From positions 806,001 to 870,000 of the forward strand of contig JAHCID010000002.1 in assembly GCA_026129405.1 (NCBI GenBank): 64,000 nt of DNA, given 5' to 3'. Of this stretch, positions 42,248 to 51,038 are shown one piece after another. This DNA is from a bacterium (lineage in GTDB: Bacteria; Desulfobacterota; Binatia; DP-6). Position numbers and translations under genes: made by a program. The stretch's first letter is position 1, and the number at the start of each line of letters is the position of its first letter. The notes beneath the pieces are model-generated. The model saw only the letters and a list, made by a program, of their open reading frames with translations. It made no database searches and was not told the DNA's origin.

Positions 42248-43317
42248 CCGACCAGGTAGAAGAGGGCGGTGAAGCAGGCGTTGGCGATGATGCAGAGGAC
42301 GATCGCGGTCACGACCGAGGCGGTGGTCGCCCGACCGACGCCCTCGGGGCCGCCGCGCACGTGCAGCCCGCGGTACGCGCCGACGAGCCCGATGATGGCG
42401 CCGAACGCGACGCTCTTCAGCAGCCCGGCCAGCACGTCCTCGGTGAACAGCGCCTTCACGGTCTGGCTGAGGTAGGCGTCGTGCGGCAGGTCGAGCGTCA
42501 GCGTGCCGACGGCGTAGCCGCCGAGGACGCCCGCGGCGGTCGACAGGACCGAGAGCAGCGGCATCGTGAGGCACAGGGCCACGAGCTTCGGCACGACGAG
42601 GAAGCGCGCGGGCCGCAGCCCCATGGTGCGCAGCGCGTCGACCTCTTCCGACACGACCATGGCGCCGAGCTCGGCGGCGATCGCCGAGCCGCTGCGGCCG
42701 GCGACGATGACCGCCGTCATGAGCGGTCCCATCTCGCGGGCCATCGACACCGCGACCAGGTTCGCGATGTAGATCTGCGCCCCGAACTGACGCAGCTGGA
42801 GCGCGCCGTTCAGCGCCAGGACGATGCCGACGAGGAAGCTGATGAAGACCACGATGCCGGTGGCGCGCGCGCCGACCGCGGCCATCTGCGCGATCGTCAG
42901 GTCCCACTTGATGCCCTGCGCGCCGAACGGGACGAGGCCGGGAAGGACGTCGCGGATCAGGAGCAGGACGTCGCGCACGGTGCCGGCAGCGTCGAGCGCG
43001 AGCCCGCCGACCCATTCGAGGATGGAGCGGCGGGGCGGAGCCTCGGCGGGCTCGACGATCACCGGCGGCAGCTCGGCGAGCCGGCGCCGCACCTCCTCGG
43101 CCGCGTGAGCGATGCCGATCGGCACGCCCGCCGCGCGGCCGTCGGCCACCAGCTGGAGGAGGCGCGCGGTGCCCGGCGCGTCGAGCCGCTCGACGCCGCT
43201 CAGGTCGAGCACGACCCCCGGAGCAGCGGCGGCGCGCAGCACGCGACGGCGCAGGGCGTGCCAGCCGCCGGGCGAGAGGTGCTCACGGACGGTGAGCCGC
43301 AGCGGCGCGGCGGACAT
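42244..43317 (-). CDS. mlaE: MlaE permease with fused N-terminal STAS (MlaB-like) domain
   Basis: 357 residues from ATG 43317. The first ~95 residues form a STAS-like domain (VVLDLSGVERLDAPGTARLL), corresponding to MlaB, which is a separate protein in E. coli. The permease part carries the MlaE signatures FGAQIYIANLVAVSMAREMG, GRSGSAIAAELGAM and EEVDALRTMGL. It is the inner-membrane core of the lipid transporter and heads the mlaE-mlaF-mlaD-lipoprotein operon. No separate mlaB or mlaC is seen. Confidence 0.93.
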   Translation of the reverse strand: MSAAPLRLTVREHLSPGGWHALRRRVLRAAAAPGVVLDLSGVERLDAPGTARLLQLVADGRAAGVPIGIAHAAEEVRRRLAELPPVIVEPAEAPPRRSILEWVGGLALDAAGTVRDVLLLIRDVLPGLVPFGAQGIKWDLTIAQMAAVGARATGIVVFISFLVGIVLALNGALQLRQFGAQIYIANLVAVSMAREMGPLMTAVIVAGRSGSAIAAELGAMVVSEEVDALRTMGLRPARFLVVPKLVALCLTMPLLSVLSTAAGVLGGYAVGTLTLDLPHDAYLSQTVKALFTEDVLAGLLKSVAFGAIIGLVGAYRGLHVRGGPEGVGRATTASVVTAIVLCIIANACFTALFYLVG

Positions 43318-43436
43318 CGGCGCGACCCTAACACGCGGTCCGGAACCCCTCAATTTCCCGCAAGCATGTTGCCCACGAAGGGGGCTATTCGACCCCGGGG
43401 ACGCGTGCTACCGACGGGTATCGGGAGGGATCTTCC

Positions 43437-43622
43437 GTGGTACAACGCTCGTCGTCGGCGCAACGCGAGGACGCCACCGAGCCGCTCGTCAACCTGAACG
43501 CCCGCGTCCCCAAGCACCTCTGGCGACGCGTTCGGCTGCGATGTCTCGAGGACAACCGCCTGTTGCGTTCGTTCATCACCGAGGCGCTGCTCGAGCACCT
43601 CAAGAACCGGGGAAAACGATAG
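43437..43622 (+). CDS. Small ribbon-helix-helix-like protein
   Basis: 61 residues from GTG 43437 with strong ribosome site GGGAGGGA. The core LVNLNARVPKHLWRRVRLRC then FITEALLEHL fits a beta strand followed by two helices, as in Arc/CopG-type DNA-binding proteins. No partner toxin is next to it. It is divergent from mlaE by 119 bases and so could influence that promoter (inference). Confidence 0.65.
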   Translation: MVQRSSSAQREDATEPLVNLNARVPKHLWRRVRLRCLEDNRLLRSFITEALLEHLKNRGKR

Positions 43623-43640
43623 GCCGTGGCGCGCGGTCGC

Positions 43641-43660
43641 GGGACGCCTCAGGGCGTCCC
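43641..43660. terminator. Short hairpin between the RHH-like gene and the HEAT-repeat gene
   Basis: GGGACGCC and GGCGTCCC with a 4-base loop, 19 bases after the RHH-like stop and overlapping the end of the convergent gene. Position suits a bidirectional terminator. Confidence 0.45.
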
Positions 43661-44371
43661 CGACTGGCCGCCGCGGCGCTCGGCGACGAGGGCCGGCGGG
43701 ATGACCTCGGGCGCCGGCCGTTCCTTGATCTTGCGCACCGACGCGTCGGCCAGCGTACGGAGCTGCGGCGTGGCGGTCTCGCGCGCGGCGATCGCCTCGA
43801 GCGCCGGGATCGCGATCGGATCGCCGATCTCGCCCAGCGAGAAGATCGCGTTGCCGGCCAGCGGCGACTCGTTGTCGCGGGCGAGGAAGTCGAGCACCGG
43901 GCGGGTCGCGCGATCGCTGCCGATCTTGCCCAGGGAGACGAGGACGATGCGCTTGGTGGTGGCGTCCGTGTCGCGCAGGAAGAGCAGCTGCACGAGCGAC
44001 GGAATCGCCTCCTCGGCGCGCATGCTGCCCAGCGTGTCGATCGACTTGAGCCGGATGCTCGGCTCGTCGTCGGTGAGACCCTGCATCAGATAGCCGATCG
44101 CCTTCGCGCGGTCGTCGGCGATGCCGAGCTCGCCGACGCCTTCGAGCCGCGTCGGCAGGTCCTCGTCCTGGAACTTGCGCACGGCCTCGTCGAGCTTCGC
44201 CTGCTGCGCCGCCTTGTTGGTGCCGGTGAAGCGGTCGCGCATCTGCTGGCGCCCGTCTTGCGCCGCCGGTACCTGAGCGCCGGCGAGGTGCGGCAGACCC
44301 GGAACGAGGAGCATGGCCGCCACCAGGGCGGCGCGACGCGCGGGTGACATCGGGCGCGGAGTCTGGTCCAT
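43649..44371 (-). CDS. Secreted HEAT-repeat protein
   Basis: 240 residues. A signal peptide-like N-terminus (AALVAAMLLVPGLPHLAGA) is followed by about five HEAT-type helical repeats, for example PSIRLKSIDTLGSMRAEEAI, KRIVLVSLGKIG and AGNAIFSLGEIGDPIAIPAL. Such repeats mediate protein binding; no enzymatic motif is seen. The partner is unknown. Confidence 0.82.
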   Translation of the reverse strand: MDQTPRPMSPARRAALVAAMLLVPGLPHLAGAQVPAAQDGRQQMRDRFTGTNKAAQQAKLDEAVRKFQDEDLPTRLEGVGELGIADDRAKAIGYLMQGLTDDEPSIRLKSIDTLGSMRAEEAIPSLVQLLFLRDTDATTKRIVLVSLGKIGSDRATRPVLDFLARDNESPLAGNAIFSLGEIGDPIAIPALEAIAARETATPQLRTLADASVRKIKERPAPEVIPPALVAERRGGQSGTP

Positions 44372-44481
44372 GCCGGGGCGGTTTTCAACCGGAACCTGCG
44401 CCGTGTTTCCGTCTGCCGCGTCTTTCCGCCGTCGCCGCGATTCTGCTAGAAGCGCGCCCGCACGAGGGCGAACCCGAAGAT

Positions 44482-45342
44482 ATGTGGAACAGGCGCGCGG
44501 CGCTGGATGGGCTGTCGAGGATACTCGACGCCGCCGGCCTCGAAGAGCTCTTCACCGGGCCCGACGACGAGGCCGCGCTCCTCTACGATCTCCTCGCCGA
44601 CGTCGCCCGCGGCCGCGCCTCGAGCTGCTACTGGGAGATCTGCCGCACGGCGCGCCGGCGGGGCGTCACCCCGGAGTACGTCATCGATCGCGCGGCGGTC
44701 ATGCTGGCCTCGATGGAGGAGCGCCGCCGTACCGACCTCTACCGGCTGCTCGGTGCGCCGCCGTTGGCGACGCCCGACACGCTGCGCCAGTGCTGGCTCG
44801 ACTTCGCCAAGACCGGCCACCCCGACGTGGGCGGCGACGCCGGCCGCTTCCGCCTCGTGAAGGAGGCGTACGAGATCCTGCGCGATCCCGAGCGTCGGGC
44901 CGAGTACGAGCGCTTCTGGGTGCGGGCGCTCGGTCCGTTCGAGCGGGTGGCGCCGGCCGACGAGGGCGTCGCCACCGTCGTCGCGCGGCCCGCGATCCCC
45001 GCGGTCGCCGGCGAGCGCCGCGTGGTGATGGTGGTGAAGAAGCCCGCCATGCCCGCCGCCGAGACCGACCAGGCGCCCGACGGCACGCCGGCGCTGCGCC
45101 ATCGCGCGGCCCGGCTGTTCGCCGCCCGCGACGTGATCGACCGCCGCATCCACCCCGTCCTCGGCGGCTCCATGGGGGGGATCGGGGCGCTGCTCTCGCG
45201 CGTCGAGGAGGCGCTGGCCCCGGTCACGCTCGAGGACATCGAGCGGCTGCGCGCCGAGGTCGAGCGCGGCATCGCCCAGCTGGAGACGGTTCGCGTCCAG
45301 CTCGACACCGTCGCCGCGATGAAGCGCACGCTCGCGGTCTGA
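44482..45342 (+). CDS. J-domain (DnaJ-like) protein
   Basis: 286 residues from ATG 44482. The J domain is internal, about residues 85-145: DLYRLLGAPP, then KTGHPDVGGDAGRFRLVKEA with the essential HPD, and YEILRDPERRAEYERF. An N-terminal helical region and a C-terminal region of about 140 residues, ending in a coiled-coil-like helix, flank it. No Gly/Phe or zinc-finger part exists, so it is a specialised Hsp70 co-chaperone, not DnaJ itself. Longer starts are possible but unsupported. Confidence 0.85.
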   Translation: MWNRRAALDGLSRILDAAGLEELFTGPDDEAALLYDLLADVARGRASSCYWEICRTARRRGVTPEYVIDRAAVMLASMEERRRTDLYRLLGAPPLATPDTLRQCWLDFAKTGHPDVGGDAGRFRLVKEAYEILRDPERRAEYERFWVRALGPFERVAPADEGVATVVARPAIPAVAGERRVVMVVKKPAMPAAETDQAPDGTPALRHRAARLFAARDVIDRRIHPVLGGSMGGIGALLSRVEEALAPVTLEDIERLRAEVERGIAQLETVRVQLDTVAAMKRTLAV

Positions 45343-45350
45343 GTAGCCGC

Positions 45351-45986
45351 TCAGCGCAGCGTGAGGGGCGGGGGGGGCGTCGCCGGCGGCTCGGCGCCGC
45401 TCTCGAGGGCGACCTGCCAGGGCCCGAGGCCGGCGAGCAGCGCCGGGGCGTCGAGATGGGGCAGGGCATCGGCGGCGCCGTGCAGCCGCTCGCTGCCGTC
45501 GCGCAGCAGATTGCGCGCCCCGCGGGCGTTGCCGTGGCGCAGGTGGTGGAACGCGACGGCGATCTGGATGACGCCCTGGAGCCCGTGTCGCGCGTCGCCC
45601 GTGAGCGGCTGCCACGCCGCCTCGAGCACCTCGTGGACCTCGAAGAACAGACCCTCGGCCCAGAGCGCGGCGGCATCGTCGAGGGCTCGGTCGACGGCAC
45701 CGGCGCCGGGCGACGAGGGCCGCGCGCGGCGGGCGGCGGCGGCGCGTGCCGCCCGGTGCGCGTGGGTCGCGACCGCATCCGCCCACGGCGCATGGACGTC
45801 CAGCAGCGCGGCGCTGCCCGGATCGACGAGGTGGCCGGCGGCGAGCCGCGCCGCGACCTCGGCTGGCGGCGTCGCGTGCGGCGCCGTCAGCCAGACGAGC
45901 GCGGCGCACGCGACGTCGTCGGTCGCCGCCTCGACCGCGAGGGCGGCGAGGGCGTTGCGCAGGGGCAGGGGGAAGGCCGGGGGCAT
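45351..45986 (-). CDS. DUF309 domain protein
   Basis: 211 residues. The DUF309 signature FFEVHEVLEAAW lies near residue 115, then GLQGVIQIAVAFHHLRHGN. The conserved His/Glu pairs suggest metal or hydrolytic chemistry, but no activity is known. The first 100 residues are Ala-rich and less conserved. It is convergent with the J-domain gene (gap 8 bases) and divergent from the thioesterase gene (28 bases). Confidence 0.82.
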   Translation of the reverse strand: MPPAFPLPLRNALAALAVEAATDDVACAALVWLTAPHATPPAEVAARLAAGHLVDPGSAALLDVHAPWADAVATHAHRAARAAAARRARPSSPGAGAVDRALDDAAALWAEGLFFEVHEVLEAAWQPLTGDARHGLQGVIQIAVAFHHLRHGNARGARNLLRDGSERLHGAADALPHLDAPALLAGLGPWQVALESGAEPPATPPPPLTLR

Positions 45987-46014
45987 GGGCGGCTCTGTCG
46001 GCGTCCGGAGGTCT

Positions 46015-46896
46015 ATGCTACCACGCCGCGGCGTCGTGGCCCACGTCTACACCGCGCGTGTCCGTGTGCGACATCACGAGGTCGACCCCTTCGGGCGGCT
46101 GACCCCGGCGAGCCTCCTGCGCCACTGCGCGCAGGTCGCGATCGACGCCAGCGCCGACGCCGGCTTCGACGCCGCCTGGTACGCCGCCGCCGGCGGCCAC
46201 TGGATCGTGCGCCGCACGACGTTCGCGCGCGGCGGCGTCGCGCGCGCCGACGACGTGCTGGCGGTGCGCACCTGGGTCGAGGACTTCCGCCGCGTGCGCT
46301 CGCATCGCCGCTACGAGGTGCAGACCGACGCCGGGGTGCCGGTCGCCACGGCGCGCACCGACTGGGTCTACGTCGATCTCGCGAGCGGGCGGCCGCGACG
46401 CATCCCGGCCGCGATCGAGGAGGGGTTCGGCCACCTCGCCGAGCCCGGCCCCGCGCGCGACGCCTGGAGCGCGCCGCCGCCGCCGCCGGGCGCCGTCCGC
46501 ACCGTGCAACGCGTGCGCTGGAGCGACCTCGACGCGCTCGTGCACGTCAACAACGCGGCCTGGCTCGACCTCCTCGTCGAGGCGACGCTCGAGGTGCTGG
46601 CCGGCCTCGGCTGGCCGGCGGCGCGCCTGGTCGCCGCGGGCGCGATGCCGCACGTCGTGGCGGGCGACCTCGAGTATCTCGACGCCGCTCGCCACGGCGA
46701 CGAGCTCGCGACGCTCACCTGGTGTGCGGCCGCCGCCGACGGCCTCGTCGTGCACCAGGAGATGCGGCGCGGCGGCGACGGCGTGCTCGCCGTCCGGGCC
46801 GCCACCACCTGGCGCTGGCAGCACGAGCCGGCGCTCGTACCGGCGACGCCGCCGGCCGAGCTCACCGCCGCGCTCGCGCCGCTGCGCGCCGCCTGA
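46015..46896 (+). CDS. Double-hotdog acyl thioesterase
   Basis: 293 residues from ATG 46015 (GGAGG just upstream). Two hotdog domains are seen: one around VRHHEVDPFGRLTPASLLRH and one around VRWSDLDALVHVNNAAWLDL, both with the D-x-x-x-H/N pattern of 4-hydroxybenzoyl-CoA/acyl-ACP thioesterases. It probably hydrolyses acyl-ACP or acyl-CoA. It is followed after 9 bases by an SDR gene, suggesting joint action on a fatty-acyl or polyketide-like intermediate. Confidence 0.82.
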   Translation: MLPRRGVVAHVYTARVRVRHHEVDPFGRLTPASLLRHCAQVAIDASADAGFDAAWYAAAGGHWIVRRTTFARGGVARADDVLAVRTWVEDFRRVRSHRRYEVQTDAGVPVATARTDWVYVDLASGRPRRIPAAIEEGFGHLAEPGPARDAWSAPPPPPGAVRTVQRVRWSDLDALVHVNNAAWLDLLVEATLEVLAGLGWPAARLVAAGAMPHVVAGDLEYLDAARHGDELATLTWCAAAADGLVVHQEMRRGGDGVLAVRAATTWRWQHEPALVPATPPAELTAALAPLRAA

Positions 46897-46905
46897 GAGG
46901 ACGCG

Positions 46906-47670
46906 ATGGATCGACCGCTGGCCGGACGCGTGGGCATCGTCACGGGCGCTTCGACCGGGATCGGCGCCGCCACCGCGCGCGCGCTGGCGGCGGCCGGCAT
47001 GACCGTCGTCCTCGGCGCCCGCCGCGCCGAGCAGCTCGCCGCCGTGCGCGACGACATCGTCGCCGCCGGCGGCCGGGCCGACGCCGTGCCGACCGACCTG
47101 TGCCGGCCCGAGACGATCGACGCCCTCGTCGACGGCGCGGTCGCGCGCCACGGCCGCCTCGACGCGCTCGTCAACAACGCCGCCGTCGGCTACGTGCGCG
47201 CGATCGCCGACGGCCGGCTCGACGAGTGGCGCACGATCTTCGACACCAACGTGATCGGCACGCTGTGCGCGTGCCGCGCGGCCCTGCGCCACATGCTGCC
47301 GGCCGGCGCCGGCGACGTCGTCATCATGGGCTCCGCGTCGGCCGAAGAGGCGTGGCCGTATCTCGGCGTCTACGCCGCGTCGAAGGCGGCGCTGCTCACC
47401 CTCGCGCGCAGCCTCCGCGCCGAGGTGGCGACGGCGGGCATTCGCGTCATGACCATGGAGATCCACAACGTCGCCGGCACCGATTTCGCGCGCGACTTCG
47501 ACCCCGCGGTCCTTCCCGACGCGATGAGACGCTGGATCGAGCTCGGCGTCTTCAACCGCCAGGCGCCCATGCTGACGCCCGATGCGGTGGCGCGGGCGGT
47601 CGTCTTCCAGCTGACGACGCCGCAGCCGGCGAGCATCCACGACCTCGTCATCCGTTCGCGGGAGAACTGA
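46906..47670 (+). CDS. Classical SDR family oxidoreductase
   Basis: 254 residues with TGASTGIG nucleotide loop, VNNAAVG, catalytic Ser in MGSASAEE, and YAASKAA with the Tyr and Lys. Asp/Arg after the second strand (LGARRAEQL) favours NADP. It probably forms an operon with the upstream thioesterase. The substrate is unknown. Confidence 0.92.
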   Translation: MDRPLAGRVGIVTGASTGIGAATARALAAAGMTVVLGARRAEQLAAVRDDIVAAGGRADAVPTDLCRPETIDALVDGAVARHGRLDALVNNAAVGYVRAIADGRLDEWRTIFDTNVIGTLCACRAALRHMLPAGAGDVVIMGSASAEEAWPYLGVYAASKAALLTLARSLRAEVATAGIRVMTMEIHNVAGTDFARDFDPAVLPDAMRRWIELGVFNRQAPMLTPDAVARAVVFQLTTPQPASIHDLVIRSREN

Positions 47671-47698
47671 GGAGCCGCGGTCCCGGCGTGTGGCTGGC

Positions 47699-47755
47699 GG
47701 CGCGTTCGGGGGGGGGGCGGCGTCCCCCCCCCGCGTCCCCCGCCCCGAACGCGCC
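47699..47755. terminator. Long hairpin between SDR and padR-like genes
   Basis: GGCGCGTTCGGGG (47699-47711) pairs exactly with CCCCGAACGCGCC (47743-47755). The loop contains a run of G and runs of C that can extend the stem. It sits between convergent genes, so it likely terminates both. Confidence 0.7.
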
Positions 47756-47762
47756 ACCGCGA

Positions 47763-48296
47763 TCACGCGACCGAGCGTGCCGCGGAAGCCCCGCCCAGCA
47801 CCTCGCGGCAGTGCGCGAGCCAGCGCAGATGGGCCTCCGCGTGGGCCAGGGCCGCTTCGCGGGCGAGGCGACGCAGTGGCGCGGCGCCGTCGCGGGCAGC
47901 TTCCTCGCGGACGAGGGCGAGGTAGCGGCGGTACTCGCTCTCCTGGCGGTCGAGCTGGGCGAGGATGGCGGGAGCGCCGTCGCGCTCGGCGGCGAGGCAG
48001 CGGACGAAGATCTCCTCGCGCAGCGGCGGCGGCCAGGTCGGACGGCGCGCGAGCCAGGTGCGCAGCGCGCGGTCGCCGCGGGCAGTGAGGCGGAAGAGGC
48101 GGCGCAGGCGGCAGCCGTAGCGCTCGTCGCGGCGGACGACGAAGCCGCGCGCCTCGAGCTCGTGGAGCAGCTGATAGACCTGGCCGATGTTCGGGTGCCA
48201 GAGCGGGCCCAGCTGCCGGTCGAAGCGCTTCACCAGCTCGTAGCCGTGGGCTTCGCCCTGCGCGAGCAGGGCCAGCAGCGCGTAGCGTAGGTGCAT
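47763..48296 (-). CDS. PadR family transcriptional regulator
   Basis: 177 residues. Winged-helix PadR N-terminus (YALLALLAQGEAHGYELVKR, LGPLWHPNIGQVYQLLHELE, ARGFVVRRD) followed by a helical dimerisation domain. AGGGAGGAGA precedes the ATG. The 268 bases upstream of it, to the next gene at 48565, hold no gene. The target is unknown; the neighbouring thioesterase-SDR pair is a candidate. Confidence 0.92.
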   Translation of the reverse strand: MHLRYALLALLAQGEAHGYELVKRFDRQLGPLWHPNIGQVYQLLHELEARGFVVRRDERYGCRLRRLFRLTARGDRALRTWLARRPTWPPPLREEIFVRCLAAERDGAPAILAQLDRQESEYRRYLALVREEAARDGAAPLRRLAREAALAHAEAHLRWLAHCREVLGGASAARSVA

Positions 48297-48564
48297 GTCG
48301 GTCTCCTCCCTCGCCGCCGGCGGAGCGAGCGACGTGCCAGCCCGCGGCGCCGCTTCGCGGGGGCGCGAGCGGCGTCGCGTGCGCCGGCCTTGACGGGCGC
48401 GGCACGTGTGCCCGCCCGTGTCGTCGCCGCGCGCGCGCGGCTCTTCACGCGACGCGGCCTCGGCCGGGCGGCGCGCCGGCGTGGTGGCGTCGTCGCGTCG
48501 CGGGGACGGATGTCCAGTGACTTTTCATTGACGCGGAAGCCGCGGGTCGTGGTATGGGCGCGCC

Positions 48565-49539
48565 ATGTCGGCCTCTGGGTGGACGGTCGCGGCCGTCCTC
48601 GCGAGTGCGCTGTTCGGCGGCGCGATTCCGGCCGGAGCGGTGGTGTTCGGCGGCGGCGGCAGCGCGACGACCGATTGCCTGGTCGCCTTCGACGCAGCGC
48701 TCAACCATCCGGCGAAGAAGCCCAGGATGATCCGCTGCGCCGACGGCGACCCGGCCTGCGACAGGGACGGCGTGGTCAACGGCGTCTGCGAGTTCGAGGT
48801 CGCGCTGTGCGCGAACAGCACCTACAACCCGACCCGGTGCACGCTCGCGGGCGTGCAGTCGATCCGCGTCGACCACGCCCAGGACAACGGCGACCCGAAG
48901 TTCGATCCCGATTTCCAGGCGCTCCAGCAGCGCACGAACAACGAGATCGAGCCGCCGACGGCGAGCGCCGACAAGTGCACGTTCGCGACCCGCATCCGTG
49001 TGCCGCTCACCGGACCGCTGCCCGGCGCCGTCTGCAAGCGCGGCAAGAAGCAGATCCGGCTGACGTCGATGTCGACGTTCCAGCTCGGCAAGATCTACAA
49101 GGACGTCGACAAGCTGAAGCTCATGTGCGACCCGCCGCCCTCGGGCTGCGATCCGCAGGTGCTCTTCACCGGTACGTACGATCGCATCCAGCGCCAGATC
49201 TTCAACCGGAGCTGTGCGCTCTCGGGCTGCCACGACTCGCAGACGCAGGCGGGCAACATGCTCCTCGAGCAGCCGTCGGCGTACGCGAACGTCGTCAACG
49301 TGATCCCGAGCAACTTCGCGGCGGCGGGTATGGGCTGGCGCCGGATCGACGCGGCCAACGCGCAGACGAGCACGAGCTTCCTCTATCGGAAGATCACGGG
49401 CGACTTCGGCGGCAATCCGGCCCTCGGCGCCCGCATGCCGTACGGTCGTCCGAAGCTCGACGCGTATCTCGTCGACATCGTGCGCGCGTGGATCGCCGCC
49501 GGGGCGCCGGCGAACGGCTGGGTGCCGGGCACCGACTGA
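48565..49539 (+). CDS. Secreted protein with CX4CH motif, possible cytochrome c-like
   Basis: 324 residues: signal peptide (VAAVLASALFGGAIPAGA), a Cys-containing N-terminal part, then IFNRSCALSGCHDS, a CX4CH motif where a c-type heme could attach, and ARMPYGRPKLDA with a Met that could be the distal ligand. The ending DIVRAWIAAGAPANGW is typical of cytochrome c-like domains of large secreted proteins. Heme binding is inference because CX4CH is unusual. It is followed after 19 bases by DUF1800 and DUF1501 genes. Confidence 0.72.
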   Translation: MSASGWTVAAVLASALFGGAIPAGAVVFGGGGSATTDCLVAFDAALNHPAKKPRMIRCADGDPACDRDGVVNGVCEFEVALCANSTYNPTRCTLAGVQSIRVDHAQDNGDPKFDPDFQALQQRTNNEIEPPTASADKCTFATRIRVPLTGPLPGAVCKRGKKQIRLTSMSTFQLGKIYKDVDKLKLMCDPPPSGCDPQVLFTGTYDRIQRQIFNRSCALSGCHDSQTQAGNMLLEQPSAYANVVNVIPSNFAAAGMGWRRIDAANAQTSTSFLYRKITGDFGGNPALGARMPYGRPKLDAYLVDIVRAWIAAGAPANGWVPGTD

Positions 49540-49558
49540 CGGCACCGGAGGACGACAC

Positions 49559-51019
49559 ATGGTCAACGAGGGGGCAACGCTCGGCGCGGCGGCGGCGCGA
49601 CACCTCCTGCGGCGCACCGGGTTCGGGGCGCTCGCACGCGACGTGAGCCGCTACACGGGGCTCTCCCGCGGCGCCGCGGCCGACCGCCTGGTGGGCTTCA
49701 AGGCGAAGGCCTTCAAGCCGGGCGGCAGCTACTTCGAGCAGGCCCACGACAAGTGGGTCACGTACATCCTCAAGGCGAAGTTCCCGCTCATGGAGAAGCT
49801 CGCGCTCTTCTGGCACGACCACTTCGCCGTCGCGATCGCGAAGGTGATCGACGTGAAGCGGATGGGGCTCTACGTCGGCCTGCTCCATCAGCACTGCAAC
49901 GGCAACCTGAAGACCTTCGTCAAGGCGATGAACAAGGACGCCGCGATGATGGAGTTCCTGGACACGGTCCGGAACGACAAGGGCATCCCGAACGAGAACT
50001 ACGCCCGCGAGCTCCAGGAGCTGTTCACGTTGGGCGTCTACGACCTCGCCGGGCAGCCCAACTACACGCAGGCCGACATCGTGCAGATCGCGCGCGCGTT
50101 CACCGGCTGGACCTACGACGGCAGCAACAAGCCGCGCTTCGACGACTACCGGCACGACTACGCCGCCGAGTTCCCCGAGCGCGGGCCGAAGACGCTCTTC
50201 GCGGGGCGCCCGGGCTTTCCCGCCGGCGGCGCGTCGTTCGCGAGCCCCGAGGGCGCGACCGAGATCGACCAGGTGGTCGACGTCCTCTTCCAGCACACCG
50301 ACTCGCAGGGCAAGAACACGGTCGCGCGCCGCACCGCCTACCGGCTCTGCGAGTACTTCGCGCACCCGCAGCCGAGCCTGGCGTTCGTCGACCAGATCGT
50401 CGCGCACTCGGGCTTCGACGTGAGCTTCGACATCCGCCGTCTCGTCCGCTCGCTCCTGTGCCACGACGAATTCTACGCCAGCGCCGCCGGCCCGCCGTAC
50501 ACGGAGGCGAGCCGGAAGTCGGTGCGCTGGCCGATCGACTACGTCGTCGGCACGCTGCGCATCCTCGGCCTGAAGCCGCGCGGCCGCTACCAAGTGATCC
50601 AGGGCGGCAGCTACCGCCGCGTCTTCGACCACCTCGGCAACATGGGGCAGACGCTGATGGACCCGCCGAGCGTCTTCGGCTGGGACTGGGAGACGAGCTG
50701 GGTCAGCAGCTCGACGTTGCTCGCCCGCTACAACTTCGCGCGCGACATCATCATGGCGCGGTGGGGCGGCGGCGCCCTCAAGACGGATCGTCTCGTCAAC
50801 ACCGGCCTCACCGATCCCGGCGCCATCGTCGACGCCGTCACCGACCTCTTCGGCGTGCGCGACCAGCTGAGCCCGGCCGAGCGCCAGGTCTTCGTCGACT
50901 ATCTCACCGAGAACGGCACCGTGCCGTCGATCGACCTGCGGAACTGGGACGTGCGCAACACGAAGCTGAACGGCCTCTTCGCGCTGGTGATGCAGTCGCC
51001 GGCCTACCAGCTCCACTGA
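49559..51019 (+). CDS. DUF1800 family protein
   Basis: 486 residues. DUF1800 features: HLLRRTGFGA at the start, LALFWHDHFAV, NENYARELQELFTLGV, ARAFTGW and the ending YQLH. The family is widespread in Gram-negatives and Planctomycetes and almost always paired with DUF1501. Its biochemical role is unknown. No signal peptide was seen, which is odd if it acts with Tat-exported DUF1501. Start ATG 19 bases after the secreted CX4CH protein. Confidence 0.92.
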   Translation: MVNEGATLGAAAARHLLRRTGFGALARDVSRYTGLSRGAAADRLVGFKAKAFKPGGSYFEQAHDKWVTYILKAKFPLMEKLALFWHDHFAVAIAKVIDVKRMGLYVGLLHQHCNGNLKTFVKAMNKDAAMMEFLDTVRNDKGIPNENYARELQELFTLGVYDLAGQPNYTQADIVQIARAFTGWTYDGSNKPRFDDYRHDYAAEFPERGPKTLFAGRPGFPAGGASFASPEGATEIDQVVDVLFQHTDSQGKNTVARRTAYRLCEYFAHPQPSLAFVDQIVAHSGFDVSFDIRRLVRSLLCHDEFYASAAGPPYTEASRKSVRWPIDYVVGTLRILGLKPRGRYQVIQGGSYRRVFDHLGNMGQTLMDPPSVFGWDWETSWVSSSTLLARYNFARDIIMARWGGGALKTDRLVNTGLTDPGAIVDAVTDLFGVRDQLSPAERQVFVDYLTENGTVPSIDLRNWDVRNTKLNGLFALVMQSPAYQLH

Positions 51020-51038
51020 CGGACGGGGGACGCCTCGC

